DNA from: an uncultured Bacteroides sp.
GTDB taxonomy: Bacteria > Bacteroidota > Bacteroidia > Bacteroidales > Bacteroidaceae
Length of the DNA: 64,000 nucleotides
NCBI GenBank assembly: GCA_944321495.1
Contig: CALULP010000006.1
Location: forward strand, 1-64,000
Direction: 5' to 3'
Both the position numbers and the translations under genes were made by a program. This document shows positions 34,100 to 44,341 of this stretch, one piece after another. Each line of letters opens with the position of its first letter. The stretch's first letter is position 1. The notes under the pieces were generated by a model, which searched no databases, was not told the DNA's origin, and was given only the letters and a program-made list of their open reading frames with translations.

Positions 34100-35653
34100 T
34101 TACTCCCACTCTATCGTCGAAGGCGGCTTCGAGGAGATGTCGTAAGTGACGCGGTTTACTCCCTTCACTTTATTGATGATGTCGTTGGACACTTTGGCGA
34201 GGAAGTCGTAAGGCAGGCGGGCCCAGTCGGCGGTCATGGCATCGGTGCTGGTCACGGCACGCAAGGCCACGGCACGCTCATAGGTGCGCTCGTCGCCCAT
34301 CACGCCCACGCTCTGCACGGGCAGCAGGATGACGCCGGCCTGCCACACCTGGTGGTAAAGGCAGGTTTCGTTGCCGTCGGCATCCTTCACCTTCCAGTCC
34401 CACAGGCCGCGGATGAAGATGTCGTCGGCATCTTGCAGGATGCGCACCTTCTCGCGGGTGATGTCGCCCAAGATGCGCACGGCCAGACCCGGCCCCGGGA
34501 AGGGGTGGCGGCGGATGAGGTGTTCCGGTATGCCCAGCTCGCGGCCCACGCGGCGCACTTCGTCTTTGAACAGCCACTTCAGCGGTTCGCAAAGTTGCAA
34601 GTTCATCTCCTTGGGCAGGCCGCCCACGTTGTGGTGGCTCTTGATGACCTTGCCCGTGATGTTCAGGCTCTCGATGCGGTCGGGGTAGATGGTGCCCTGT
34701 GCCAGCCAGCGGGCGTCGGTAATCTTGTGGGCTTCGGCGTTGAACACCTCCACGAAGTCGCGGCCGATGATTTTGCGTTTCTGCTCGGGGTCGGTCACGC
34801 CCTCCAAGTCCTTGAAGAACTTCTCCGAAGCATCCACGCCGATGACGTTCAGGCCGAGGCACTCGTAGTCGTGCATTACATTCTTGAACTCATCTTTGCG
34901 CAGCAGGCCGTGGTCTACGAAGATGCAGGTGAGGTTCGCCCCGATGGCGCGGTTCAGCAGCACGGCGGCCACCGACGAGTCCACGCCGCCGCTCAGGCCC
35001 AGGATGACGCGGTCGTTGCCAATCTGCTCCTTCAGCTCCGCCACCGTGGTGTCCACAAACGAGGCGGGGCTCCACGTCTGGTGGCATCCGCAGGCCTCTA
35101 CCACGAAGTTGCGCAGCATCTGCGTGCCGTCTTCCGAGTGGAACACTTCGGGGTGGAACTGCACGCCCCACGTCTGCTCGCCCTCCACCTGGTAGGCGGC
35201 AATCTTCACCTTGTCGGTCGAGGCAATGGCCTTGAACCCTTGGGGGATGGCGGTGATGGTGTCGCCGTGGCTCATCCACACCTGGGAGTTGGGGCGTACG
35301 CCGTGGAACAGCAGGTTGTCCGCATCAAACGTGCTGAGGTGTGCCCGCCCGTACTCGCGGCTTCCGGCAGGCTCCACGTTGCCGCCGTAGGTATAGGCCA
35401 TGAACTGCGCGCCGTAGCAGATGCCCAGCAGGGGCAGACGGCCGCGTATGCCGGACAGGTCGACCTTGAACGCCTCCCGGTCGTACACCGAGAAGGGGCT
35501 TCCGGAGAGGATGACGCCCCGCACGCTCTCGTCGCCGTGCGGAAACTTGTTGTAAGGCACAATTTCGCAATAGACGTTCAGCTCGCGCAACCGCCGCCCG
35601 ATGAGCTGGGTGGTCTGCGAACCGAAATCAAGGATGATAATTTTTTCTTCCAT
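34100..35653 (-). CDS. guaA: GMP synthase (glutamine-hydrolysing)
   Basis: 517 residues. The N-terminal class I glutaminase has its nucleophile Cys79 in [13 protein letters not shown]. The ATP-pyrophosphatase domain has the PP-loop [16 protein letters not shown]. The C-terminal dimerisation domain ends [20 protein letters not shown]. It converts XMP to GMP. The start [15 protein letters not shown] at 35653 is the normal one; a longer frame to 35728 is leader. Confidence 0.97.
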   Translation of the reverse strand: MEEKIIILDFGSQTTQLIGRRLRELNVYCEIVPYNKFPHGDESVRGVILSGSPFSVYDREAFKVDLSGIRGRLPLLGICYGAQFMAYTYGGNVEPAGSREYGRAHLSTFDADNLLFHGVRPNSQVWMSHGDTITAIPQGFKAIASTDKVKIAAYQVEGEQTWGVQFHPEVFHSEDGTQMLRNFVVEACGCHQTWSPASFVDTTVAELKEQIGNDRVILGLSGGVDSSVAAVLLNRAIGANLTCIFVDHGLLRKDEFKNVMHDYECLGLNVIGVDASEKFFKDLEGVTDPEQKRKIIGRDFVEVFNAEAHKITDARWLAQGTIYPDRIESLNITGKVIKSHHNVGGLPKEMNLQLCEPLKWLFKDEVRRVGRELGIPEHLIRRHPFPGPGLAVRILGDITREKVRILQDADDIFIRGLWDWKVKDADGNETCLYHQVWQAGVILLPVQSVGVMGDERTYERAVALRAVTSTDAMTADWARLPYDFLAKVSNDIINKVKGVNRVTYDISSKPPSTIEWE

Positions 35654-35693
35654 AGATGAAAGTCTGTTGGTGTATGAATAATCGTTTGAAAGT

Positions 35694-35702
35694 GCAAATG
35701 TA
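35694..35702 (-). promoter_or_regulatory. -7 element for guaA
   Basis: Minus-strand TACATTTGC, 40 bp upstream of the guaA start. The -33 region runs toward the 22-bp repeat locus at 35754. Confidence 0.5.
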
Positions 35703-35753
35703 GGAAAAAGCAGGGACATTACGGGCATCCCGGACCGGAAAAATCATCGCCCC

Positions 35754-35819
35754 GCGCTGGCGTCCCAGTGCCACCGGGATGGCGCCGTACCGCTACCGTC
35801 CCGGCAGTACTATGCCGGC
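35754..35819 (-). repeat. 22-bp tandem repeat, three units on the minus strand (locus D)
   Basis: Read on the minus strand, units at 35819-35798, 35797-35776 and 35775-35754. The middle unit begins GGTAGCGGTACGGCGCCA and the third GGTGGCACTGGGACGCCA; the first is diverged. Same period and register as the other loci of the family. Confidence 0.82.
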
Positions 35820-36179
35820 AAAGCAGCGACATATCCCCCCCAGGGGAGGAAAGCCCTCCTTCGCCACAGGAAATGCCTGCCGGAAGAGGAGAGGGAAGCC
35901 GGTTTCTGTTGCATTAATCGCAATTCCGCGCACATTATGTTGCAGAAAAGGGAATAAATGTAACATTAATCCGCATTTTTGAAAGAAAAAAGAAAAGTAA
36001 CAAAAGAAATAAAGAAAATAGCAAAGTCAAAATGCGCGCGCGAATGCGCGCGCGATAGCATAGCACAGAATAGAATAGAACAGAATAGCAAAGTACACCC
36101 TTCCTCAAAAGGGGGTTCCCCAAAGAAAAGACCCACGATAAGAGGAAGGGAGGAAAAAGGAATCAGGAGGATGTCTTTT
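35820..36179. other. gene-free stretch between mscL and guaA with an alternating GC repeat
   Basis: No credible coding frame. It contains two direct copies of AATGCGCGCGCG (36031-36042 and 36043-36054) followed by AGAAT/ATAGC-type short repeats to about 36095. The rest is unremarkable purine-rich DNA on the plus strand. Confidence 0.6.
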
Positions 36180-36614
36180 TTATTTCCGCTCCTTCAGCAG
36201 GTCGCGAATCTCCGTCAGCAGCAGCTCCTCCTTGCTCGGCGCGGGAGGTGCGGGCGGCGTGGCCGGGGCGGCCTTCTTGCGGTTCAGCTTGGAGAGCAGG
36301 CGCACGAACAGGAACACGGAGAAGGCGATGATGAGGAAGTCGAACGTCACCTGCAGGAAGTTGCCGTAGTTCAGCGTCACGGCGGCGGCAACCTCCTGCC
36401 CGTCCTGCACCACGGCGGGTTTCAGCACCAGCTTCAGGTCGGTGAAGTTCACCCCTCCCACCAGCAGCCCGATGGGCGGCATGATGACGTCGGCCACTAC
36501 GGACGATACGATTTTGCCGAACGCGCCGCCGATGATGACACCGACAGCCATGTCAATCACATTCCCTTTCATGGCAAAAGCCTTGAAATCATTCAAAAAA
36601 GTAGATTTTCCCAT
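36180..36614 (-). CDS. mscL: large-conductance mechanosensitive channel
   Basis: 144 residues. The first helix and pore segment [20 protein letters not shown] and the following [19 protein letters not shown] are the MscL hallmark. The second helix ([17 protein letters not shown]) and a C-terminal helical bundle ending [12 protein letters not shown] follow. The linker to the C-terminal helix is alanine/proline-rich (about [10 protein letters not shown]). It releases osmolytes on hypo-osmotic shock. It is divergent from gapA. Confidence 0.96.
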   Translation of the reverse strand: MGKSTFLNDFKAFAMKGNVIDMAVGVIIGGAFGKIVSSVVADVIMPPIGLLVGGVNFTDLKLVLKPAVVQDGQEVAAAVTLNYGNFLQVTFDFLIIAFSVFLFVRLLSKLNRKKAAPATPPAPPAPSKEELLLTEIRDLLKERK

Positions 36615-36667
36615 TTTTTTTAATTAATTTAATCCTAAATTTGGTCGCAAATTTAAAAACAAATTCT

Positions 36668-36676
36668 TACTTTTGC
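36668..36676 (+). promoter_or_regulatory. -7 element for gapA
   Basis: TACTTTTGC, 71 bp before the ATG. A TTTG at 36640-36643 is 24 bp upstream, slightly longer than ideal. Confidence 0.5.
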
Positions 36677-36708
36677 AGCGCAATCGGGAAAGAAGGTTGC
36701 AAAGATGA

Positions 36709-37758
<1,050 letters not shown>

Positions 37759-37780
37759 TTCAACCACCAATTAATTATCA

Positions 37781-37826
37781 CTTCTTCCTGCCATAGGACT
37801 TCTCCTATGCAGGAAGAAGTTTTTTT
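37781..37826 (+). terminator. terminator of gapA
   Basis: CTTCTTCCTGCCATAGGA (37781-37798) pairs with TCCTATGCAGGAAGAAG (37803-37819), with one unpaired base, and is followed by TTTTTTTA. Confidence 0.88.
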
Positions 37827-37834
37827 ATCCCCCT

Positions 37835-38839
37835 ATGCAACTAAACGTGAACAACAGCCATAAACTATTACTCGCCACGATTTTAGGGTGCAGCCTGTCG
37901 GCATGTCAGCAGGAGCAAGCCCTTGTTTTCCCGGAAGAAATCGCGGTAAAGGCAGATACCGTCACCCTCCATGAAATCATTTCTCCCGATTTTTTAAACT
38001 GCGCAAACGGATATCTGTACATTGCCAGCGAGGCTTCCGAAGAAATGCTCCATGCCTATCGCCTGGATGACCTCAGCCACACATGGGCGGGAGGAAAGAA
38101 AGGGCAAGGTCCTGATGAGTTTCAAATATTTCCCATGTTTTGCAATTCCAACACGAAGGGCCTATACGTTTGGGGCGAAAACGTCCTTAACATCAGCAAA
38201 TTCAAGGTGGGAGCGAAGGGGGCATTGGAAAAAGAAAAGCAACTCACACTGCCTTATTATGATTCTTTCAACCAGATGCACATCGTGCATGATTCCCTTT
38301 TCCTGTACAACGCCTTTCCCAATGACATGGCTATCCGCATCATCAACCTGAACGATAAGAACGGCAAGCAAAGGGAATTAAAGACTGGCAAGGACACCAA
38401 CGAACAATTCCAGAACGAAGACAGGGGCTTTATGGCCACCAACGGCAGAACATTGTTTTACGGCTACATGTACAAGAACCGCGTCGATGTCTACGACCTG
38501 CAAAGCCTGAAGCTCAAGAAAAGATTAGAGGGCGCGTATAACAGACACAAGGAGCCGACAGCCGATGGAGAAAATGAAACATACTACACCGGCATCTACG
38601 CCGGGGAAAAGCATTATTACGCCCTGCAAAACGACCCCAAACAAGGCAAATACATGCTGGATGTGTTCTCGGAGGACGGAACCCCTGTAGTCCGCTACAC
38701 GATGGACAAATGCATGCACATCTTTACCGTGGACGAGAAAGGGGGATGGGTCGTCGGCTACAATTACACAGACGAAGACCACCTGCTCCGCTTCCGCTTT
38801 CCCAACCGGCAAGAAGACGGGGAAACATCACCGATTTAA
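37835..38839 (+). CDS. 6-bladed beta-propeller lipoprotein (BF3164-like)
   Basis: 334 residues with a lipoprotein signal (ILGCSLSAC, lipid Cys at about residue 24). The BF3164-type motif GGKKGQGPDEFQIFP is present, and blades continue to the C-terminus. It starts right after the gapA terminator. Third member in this window and clearly GC-rich like its neighbours, unlike the 11.4-kb copy. Function unknown. Confidence 0.85.
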   Translation: MQLNVNNSHKLLLATILGCSLSACQQEQALVFPEEIAVKADTVTLHEIISPDFLNCANGYLYIASEASEEMLHAYRLDDLSHTWAGGKKGQGPDEFQIFPMFCNSNTKGLYVWGENVLNISKFKVGAKGALEKEKQLTLPYYDSFNQMHIVHDSLFLYNAFPNDMAIRIINLNDKNGKQRELKTGKDTNEQFQNEDRGFMATNGRTLFYGYMYKNRVDVYDLQSLKLKKRLEGAYNRHKEPTADGENETYYTGIYAGEKHYYALQNDPKQGKYMLDVFSEDGTPVVRYTMDKCMHIFTVDEKGGWVVGYNYTDEDHLLRFRFPNRQEDGETSPI

Positions 38840-38882
38840 GCAGGGAAAGGCGATTCTCCCATTAAATCAGTTAGAAAATATT

Positions 38883-38920
38883 AAAGAATGGGTGACTTTG
38901 ATAAAAGCCACCCATTCTTT
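38883..38920 (+). terminator. terminator after the propeller lipoprotein gene
   Basis: AAAGAATGGGTG (38883-38894) pairs with CACCCATTCTTT (38909-38920), followed by TTGC and T-rich DNA. The loop includes a TTTG (38897-38900) that might belong to the next promoter. Confidence 0.75.
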
Positions 38921-38954
38921 TTGCAACTTTGCAAGTTATAAAAACGTTGCATGA

Positions 38955-41054
38955 ATGAAACGGATAAGATTAACGTTAATTTTACTACTTTGCTTTATGA
39001 GTACGATACAAGCACAGAACCCTTTCTTCGAACCTTTTGATACTCCGCACGGTACCATCCCGTTCGACCGCATCAAGGTAGAACACTTTGCCCCCGCCGT
39101 GCAAGAAGGCATCAACCGGCAGAACCGGGAAATAGACGCCATCACCCGCAACCTGGAAGCGCCTACCTTCCGCAACACGATAGTGCCCTTCGAGAAGTCG
39201 GGCGCACTGCTCAACTGCGTCAGCAACGTGTTCGGCAACCTGCTCAGCGCCGAGACCAACGACCAGATGCAGGAAGCCGCCAACGAACTGATGCCCCTGA
39301 TGAGCGAACACGCCAACAGCATCTTCCTGAACGGTCCGTTGTTTGAACGCATCAAGGCCGTCTACGAGCACCGTGCCGACGAGCAGCTGAACGCCGAGCA
39401 GGCCAAACTGCTGGAAGAAACCTACAACGCCTTTGTGCGCAACGGCGCCAACCTGCAAGGCAGCGACAAAGAGAAATACCGCGAACTGAGCAAGGAACTG
39501 AGCCTGCTCTCCCTGAAGTTCAGCAACAACAACCTGAAAGAAACCAACAGCTACCGCCTGCTGCTGACCGACGAGGCACAACTCTCCGGCCTGCCCGAAA
39601 GCGCCATCGAGGCCGCTGCCGAAACCGCCCGCGAACGGGGGGAACAGGGCTGGGCATTCACCTTGCAGGCACCCAGCTACGGCCCGTTCCTGCAATATGC
39701 CGACAACCGCGAGCTGCGACGCGAACTCTACATGGCCTACAACACCAAGTGCACGCACGACAACGACTGCAACAACTTCGACACGGTAAAACGCATTGTC
39801 AACATACACCTGGAACTGGCAAAACTGATGGGCTACGACAACTTTGCCGACTATAACCTGCAGGAGCGCATGGCACAAAACACCGCCAACGTGTACAACC
39901 TGCTGGACCAACTGCTCGAAGCCTACACGCCCACCGCCAAGGACGAATATGCCGCAGTGCAGGCCCTCGCCCGGGAAGAGCAAGGCGACAGCTTCACCCT
40001 GATGCCGTGGGACTGGAGCTACTACTCGCAAAAGCTGAAAGACCGCAAGTTCAACCTCAACGACGAGATGCTGCGCCCCTATTTCGAGCTGGAGCACGTC
40101 AAGGAAGGCGTGTTCGGGCTGGCCAACCGCCTCTACGGCATCACCTTCAAGAAGAATCCCGACATACCCGTCTACCACAAGGACGTGGTGGCCTACGACG
40201 TGTATGACAAGGACGGCACGTTCCTGGCCGTATTCTACGCCGACTTCCACCCCCGGGCAGGCAAACGTTCGGGCGCCTGGATGACCAGCTACAAAGGCCA
40301 GTGGATGGACGAAGAGACGGGCGAAGACAGCCGCCCGCACGTGTCCATCGTCATGAACTTCACCAAGCCCACCCAAGACAAGCCGGCGCTGCTGACCTTC
40401 GGCGAGGTGGAAACCTTCCTGCACGAGTTCGGCCACAGCCTGCACGGCATGTTTGCAAAGACCACCTACGAGAGCCTGAGCGGCACAAACGTCTACTGGG
40501 ACTTCGTGGAACTGCCTTCCCAGTTCATGGAGAACTTTGCCACCGAGAAAGAATTCCTGCATACCTTTGCCCGCCACTACCAGACGGGCGAACCCATCCC
40601 CGACGAACTGGTGCAACGCATCATCGACGCGGCCAACTTCAACGCCGCCTACGCCTGCCTGCGCCAAGTGAGTTTCGGATTGCTCGACATGGCCTGGTAC
40701 ACCCGCACCACCCCCTTTGAGGGCGACGTGGAAGCCTACGAGAAGGCAGCCTGGAAGCGGGCGCAACTCTTGCCCGACGTGCCGGGCACGTGCATGAGCG
40801 TACAGTTCTCGCACATCTTCGCCGGAGGCTACTCGGCAGGATACTACAGCTACAAGTGGGCGGAAGTGCTGGATGCCGACGCCTTCTCGCTGTTCCAGGA
40901 AAAAGGCATCTTCAACCCCGAAACAGCCGCCTCTTTCCGCGAGCACATCTTGTCGAAAGGCGGAACGGTACACCCCATGGAGCTGTACAAACAATTCCGC
41001 GGCAAAGAGCCCACCATCGACGCATTACTAAAAAGAAACGGAATAAAGAAATGA
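38955..41054 (+). CDS. M3 family zinc peptidase (peptidyl-dipeptidase-like), exported
   Basis: 699 residues with a signal peptide ending TIQAQ. The M3 zinc motif HEFGH lies at residues 490-494 (FLHEFGHSLHGMFA), and the conserved FSHIFAGGYSAGYYSYKWAEV is present near the C-terminus. Dcp-type enzymes remove C-terminal dipeptides; with a signal peptide, this one should act in the periplasm. Its stop overlaps the start of the DUF4847-type lipoprotein gene (ATGA). Confidence 0.93.
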   Translation: MKRIRLTLILLLCFMSTIQAQNPFFEPFDTPHGTIPFDRIKVEHFAPAVQEGINRQNREIDAITRNLEAPTFRNTIVPFEKSGALLNCVSNVFGNLLSAETNDQMQEAANELMPLMSEHANSIFLNGPLFERIKAVYEHRADEQLNAEQAKLLEETYNAFVRNGANLQGSDKEKYRELSKELSLLSLKFSNNNLKETNSYRLLLTDEAQLSGLPESAIEAAAETARERGEQGWAFTLQAPSYGPFLQYADNRELRRELYMAYNTKCTHDNDCNNFDTVKRIVNIHLELAKLMGYDNFADYNLQERMAQNTANVYNLLDQLLEAYTPTAKDEYAAVQALAREEQGDSFTLMPWDWSYYSQKLKDRKFNLNDEMLRPYFELEHVKEGVFGLANRLYGITFKKNPDIPVYHKDVVAYDVYDKDGTFLAVFYADFHPRAGKRSGAWMTSYKGQWMDEETGEDSRPHVSIVMNFTKPTQDKPALLTFGEVETFLHEFGHSLHGMFAKTTYESLSGTNVYWDFVELPSQFMENFATEKEFLHTFARHYQTGEPIPDELVQRIIDAANFNAAYACLRQVSFGLLDMAWYTRTTPFEGDVEAYEKAAWKRAQLLPDVPGTCMSVQFSHIFAGGYSAGYYSYKWAEVLDADAFSLFQEKGIFNPETAASFREHILSKGGTVHPMELYKQFRGKEPTIDALLKRNGIKK

Positions 41055-41575
41055 AAACAATACACTTGCCAAACCTAAAAAGCATAGCCTACTGCCTGCT
41101 GGCGGTAGCGCTTTCCGCCACCCTCCACGCCTGCGACAACGAGGATGACGTGACCGAAATCTTTGCCGACAAAACGTGGAAGTTGACCCGGCTGACAAAC
41201 GAAGGCGGAAAGGGACAATTCTACAGCGGACTGTGGAGCAGTGAACAGGAAGCGGAAAACAGCCAGGAAGCCTTGAAACAGGCGGGCAATTTCACCTTGA
41301 TATTCAACCTGGCCGAAGCAAACGGGGAAACCATCGGCACCTGCGAGGCCCGAGGCATACGGGCAAGCATCAACGATGCCTCCGTAAGCGTGGACGGGAA
41401 GAAACATACCCTGACCATCAGCGGAAAAGTATCAGGCTCGGAAACGGACAAGCTGGCACGCGCTTTCCTCAACGGGCTGCTGAACGTCTACAAGTACGAA
41501 GGCGACTCCCAGTCCATGACCCTCTACTTCAAAGACGGAAACATAACCCGGGTAATGGGATTCAAAGCCCAATAA
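41051..41575 (+). CDS. DUF4847-type small lipoprotein
   Basis: 174 residues with a lipoprotein signal (LSATLHAC, lipid Cys at about residue 28). The mature part (IFADKTWKLTRLTNEGGKGQ, and later KVSGSETDKLARAFLNGL) resembles the DUF4847 group of Bacteroides lipoproteins with a META-like lipocalin-type fold. Function unknown. Translationally coupled to the M3 peptidase by a 4-bp overlap and followed 36 bp later by the dCMP deaminase gene. Confidence 0.75.
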   Translation: MKTIHLPNLKSIAYCLLAVALSATLHACDNEDDVTEIFADKTWKLTRLTNEGGKGQFYSGLWSSEQEAENSQEALKQAGNFTLIFNLAEANGETIGTCEARGIRASINDASVSVDGKKHTLTISGKVSGSETDKLARAFLNGLLNVYKYEGDSQSMTLYFKDGNITRVMGFKAQ

Positions 41576-41611
41576 CACTCCATAAACCGATACAAAGAAG
41601 CACACAACAAT

Positions 41612-42055
41612 ATGGATGAATCAGCCAAAGCCAAACAAGAAGCCCTGGACCTGCGCTACATACGCATGGCAAACATCTGGGCCGAAAACTCCTACTGCAA
41701 GCGGCGCCAGGTAGGGGCACTGATTGTAAAAGACAAAATGATTATCTCCGACGGCTACAACGGCACCCCGTCCAGCTTTGAAAACGTCTGCGAAGACGAA
41801 AACAATGTGACAAAGCCCTACGTGCTGCACGCCGAAGCCAACGCCATCACCAAGATAGCACGCTCGAACAACAGCAGCGACGGCGCCACCATGTACGTCA
41901 CCGCCTCCCCCTGCATAGAGTGCGCCAAACTCATCATCCAGGCAGGCATCAAGCGGGTAGTCTACTCCGAAAGATACCGCCTGGAAGACGGCATCGAACT
42001 GCTGAGACGTGCCGGCATCGAGGTAGAATACATTCCTTTAACGGTTAACGATTAG
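41612..42055 (+). CDS. deoxycytidylate (dCMP) deaminase
   Basis: 147 residues. The zinc site is His73 in HAEANAI with catalytic Glu, and Cys101/Cys104 in PCIECAK. The KRRQVGALIVKD and GYNGTPSSFENVCED segments match ComEB/dCMP deaminases, which make dUMP for thymidylate synthesis. It is normal length and lies in the plus-strand series after DUF4847. Confidence 0.93.
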   Translation: MDESAKAKQEALDLRYIRMANIWAENSYCKRRQVGALIVKDKMIISDGYNGTPSSFENVCEDENNVTKPYVLHAEANAITKIARSNNSSDGATMYVTASPCIECAKLIIQAGIKRVVYSERYRLEDGIELLRRAGIEVEYIPLTVND

Positions 42056-42108
42056 GATTTTAGCTTAATCAATAAAAACCTAATCGCCCGACAGAATCAC
42101 CTACCCCA

Positions 42109-42142
42109 TAATCACTAATCCCTAAACACTAATTCACTAACT
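42109..42142 (+). repeat. short ACTAAT-type repeats in the leader of the S41 protease gene
   Basis: Four imperfect CACTAAT/CCCTAAA-type heptamers (TAATCACTAATCCCTAAACA, then CTAATTCACTAAC) run up to the start codon. No clear promoter could be found here. Confidence 0.55.
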
Positions 42143-42147
42143 ACATT

Positions 42148-43893
42148 ATGAGCAATACCAATACATCCCGCTTCACCCCCCTTGTCATCGCAGTCAGCGT
42201 AGTGGCGGGCATACTGATAGGCACATTCTACGCCAAGCATTACGGCGGCAACAAGCTGGGCATCATCAACGGCTCGTCCAACAAGCTGAACGCCCTGCTG
42301 CGCATCATAGACGACCAGTACGTAGACACCGTCAACATGACAGACCTGGTGGAAAAAGCCATGCCCCAAATCCTGGCGGAACTCGATCCGCACTCCACCT
42401 ACATCCCGGCACAGAACCTGGAAGAAGTGAACTCCGAACTGGAGGGCAGCTTTAGCGGCGTGGGCATACAGTTCACCATACAGCAAGACACGATACACGT
42501 GAACAACGTAGTGGCCGGAGGCCCTGCCGAGAAGGTAGGCGTCATGGCGGGCGACCGCATCGTGACGGTAGACGACAGCCTGTTCGTGGGCAAAGGGCTG
42601 ACCAACGAAAAAGCCATGCGCCACCTGAAAGGCCCCAAAGGCAGCGAGGTGAAACTGGGCATCAAGCGCACCACCGAGAAAGGCCTGCTGGACTTTACCA
42701 TCGTCCGCGGCGACATCCCGCAGAACACCATCGACGCCGCCTACATGCTGAACGACGACTTCGGCTACATCATGGTCAGCAAGTTCGGGCGCACCACCCA
42801 CGTGGAGCTGCTGAACGCCATCGCCCAGCTGAACCACCAGCAATGCAAAGGCCTCATCATAGACCTGCGCGGCAACACCGGAGGCTACATGGAAGCGGCC
42901 ACGCGCATGGTCAACGAGTTCCTGCCCGAAGGCAAACTCATCGTCTACACCGAAGGGCGCAAATACCCCCGCATGGAGGAATACGCCAACGGTACAGGCA
43001 GCTGCCAGCAGACACCGCTGATTGTGCTGGTCAACGAAGAATCGGCATCGGCCAGCGAAATCTTTGCCGGCGCCATACAGGACAACGACCGGGGCACCAT
43101 CGTGGGACGCCGCTCCTTCGGCAAAGGACTGGTGCAGCAACCCATCGACTTCAGCGACGGCTCCGCCATCCGCCTCACCATAGCCCGCTACTACACGCCC
43201 TCGGGGCGGTGCATCCAGCGCCCCTACGAGAGCGGACAGAACAGCAAATACGAGATGGACTGGATAGCCCGCTACGAGCACGGCGAGTTCTTCTACAAAG
43301 ACAGCATCAAGCTGGACGAAAACCTGCGCTACTCCACCAGCCTGGGCCGGCCGGTGTATGGCGGCGGAGGCATCATGCCGGACATCTTCGTGCCGCAAGA
43401 CACCACCGGCATCACCTCCTACCTGATAGAAGTCAGCAACAAGGGACTGATTCTGCAATTCAGCTTCCAGTACACCGACCGCAACCGCGCCAAGCTGAAC
43501 AGCTACAAGGACGAAGAAAGCCTGCTGGAGCACCTGAAGCAACAGGGCATCATGGAGCAGTTCATCCGCTACGCCAGCTCGAAAGGCGTGAAACGGCGCA
43601 ACCTGCTCATCAACAAGTCGCGCCAGCTGCTGGAACGGAACCTGTACGGAAACATCATTTACAACATGCTGGGACAGGAGGAATACATACGCTACATCAA
43701 CCAGAGCGACACCACGGTGCTGAAAGCGCTGGAGATTCTGGAGAAAGGCGAGGCTTTCCCCAAAGCTCCCGAAACGGACTTAACCACGGAGGATAGGAAT
43801 GATGACGGAAAAGAAAAAAGAGTTGCGCAGGCAAATAGCTTCCTTGAAGAACCTGCACAAATCTTCCGGCTTGCAGAGCACGCAGTCGGCTGA
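42148..43893 (+). CDS. S41 family C-terminal processing protease
   Basis: 581 residues. A single N-terminal membrane anchor (VIAVSVVAGILIGTFYA) is followed by a PDZ domain (about residues 95-180, GIQFTIQQDTIHVNNVVAGG) and the S41 catalytic domain with the nucleophile within SASAS (residues 299-303) and lysine in RRSFGKGLVQQ. It should process periplasmic proteins. The last 31 codons overlap the next gene by 95 bp. Confidence 0.93.
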   Translation: MSNTNTSRFTPLVIAVSVVAGILIGTFYAKHYGGNKLGIINGSSNKLNALLRIIDDQYVDTVNMTDLVEKAMPQILAELDPHSTYIPAQNLEEVNSELEGSFSGVGIQFTIQQDTIHVNNVVAGGPAEKVGVMAGDRIVTVDDSLFVGKGLTNEKAMRHLKGPKGSEVKLGIKRTTEKGLLDFTIVRGDIPQNTIDAAYMLNDDFGYIMVSKFGRTTHVELLNAIAQLNHQQCKGLIIDLRGNTGGYMEAATRMVNEFLPEGKLIVYTEGRKYPRMEEYANGTGSCQQTPLIVLVNEESASASEIFAGAIQDNDRGTIVGRRSFGKGLVQQPIDFSDGSAIRLTIARYYTPSGRCIQRPYESGQNSKYEMDWIARYEHGEFFYKDSIKLDENLRYSTSLGRPVYGGGGIMPDIFVPQDTTGITSYLIEVSNKGLILQFSFQYTDRNRAKLNSYKDEESLLEHLKQQGIMEQFIRYASSKGVKRRNLLINKSRQLLERNLYGNIIYNMLGQEEYIRYINQSDTTVLKALEILEKGEAFPKAPETDLTTEDRNDDGKEKRVAQANSFLEEPAQIFRLAEHAVG

Positions 43894-44341
43894 GATACTG
43901 GCAGCCCTTGAGGCACACCCCGCCTTCCGCGCCGCCGGGACCGTCCTGCTCTACCACTCCCTGCCCGACGAGGTCGACACGCACGGCTTCATCGCGCGGT
44001 GGATGGACAGGAAACGACTGTTACTGCCCGTGGTCCATGGCGACGGACTGCTACTGCGCCAGTGTTCCAACGCCACCGCGCTGGCAATGGGACGCTACGG
44101 CATAGCGGAACCCCAAGGGCAGGACTTCACCGACTATGCCGCCATCGACCTGGCCGTGGTGCCCGGCGTGGCGTTCGACCGCCAGGGCAACCGCCTGGGC
44201 AGGGGCAAAGGCTACTACGACCGCCTGCTGCCCCACCTGCCGACGGCCTACAAAATCGGAATCTGCTTCCCTTACCAATTAGTCAACGATATCCCGACGG
44301 ATGCGCACGACATCCGCATGGATGAAATTATAACGTTATGA
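43799..44341 (+). CDS. 5-formyltetrahydrofolate cyclo-ligase
   Basis: 180 residues. The N-terminus KKELRRQIASLKN and the ATP-binding C-terminal GVAFDRQGNRLGRGKGYYDRLL are family signatures. It converts 5-formyl-THF to 5,10-methenyl-THF using ATP. Tandem ATG codons (43799, 43802) both lie inside the S41 gene. Its stop overlaps the next start (ATGA), so S41, this gene and the PHP phosphatase gene look translationally linked. Confidence 0.93.
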   Translation: MMTEKKKELRRQIASLKNLHKSSGLQSTQSAEILAALEAHPAFRAAGTVLLYHSLPDEVDTHGFIARWMDRKRLLLPVVHGDGLLLRQCSNATALAMGRYGIAEPQGQDFTDYAAIDLAVVPGVAFDRQGNRLGRGKGYYDRLLPHLPTAYKIGICFPYQLVNDIPTDAHDIRMDEIITL

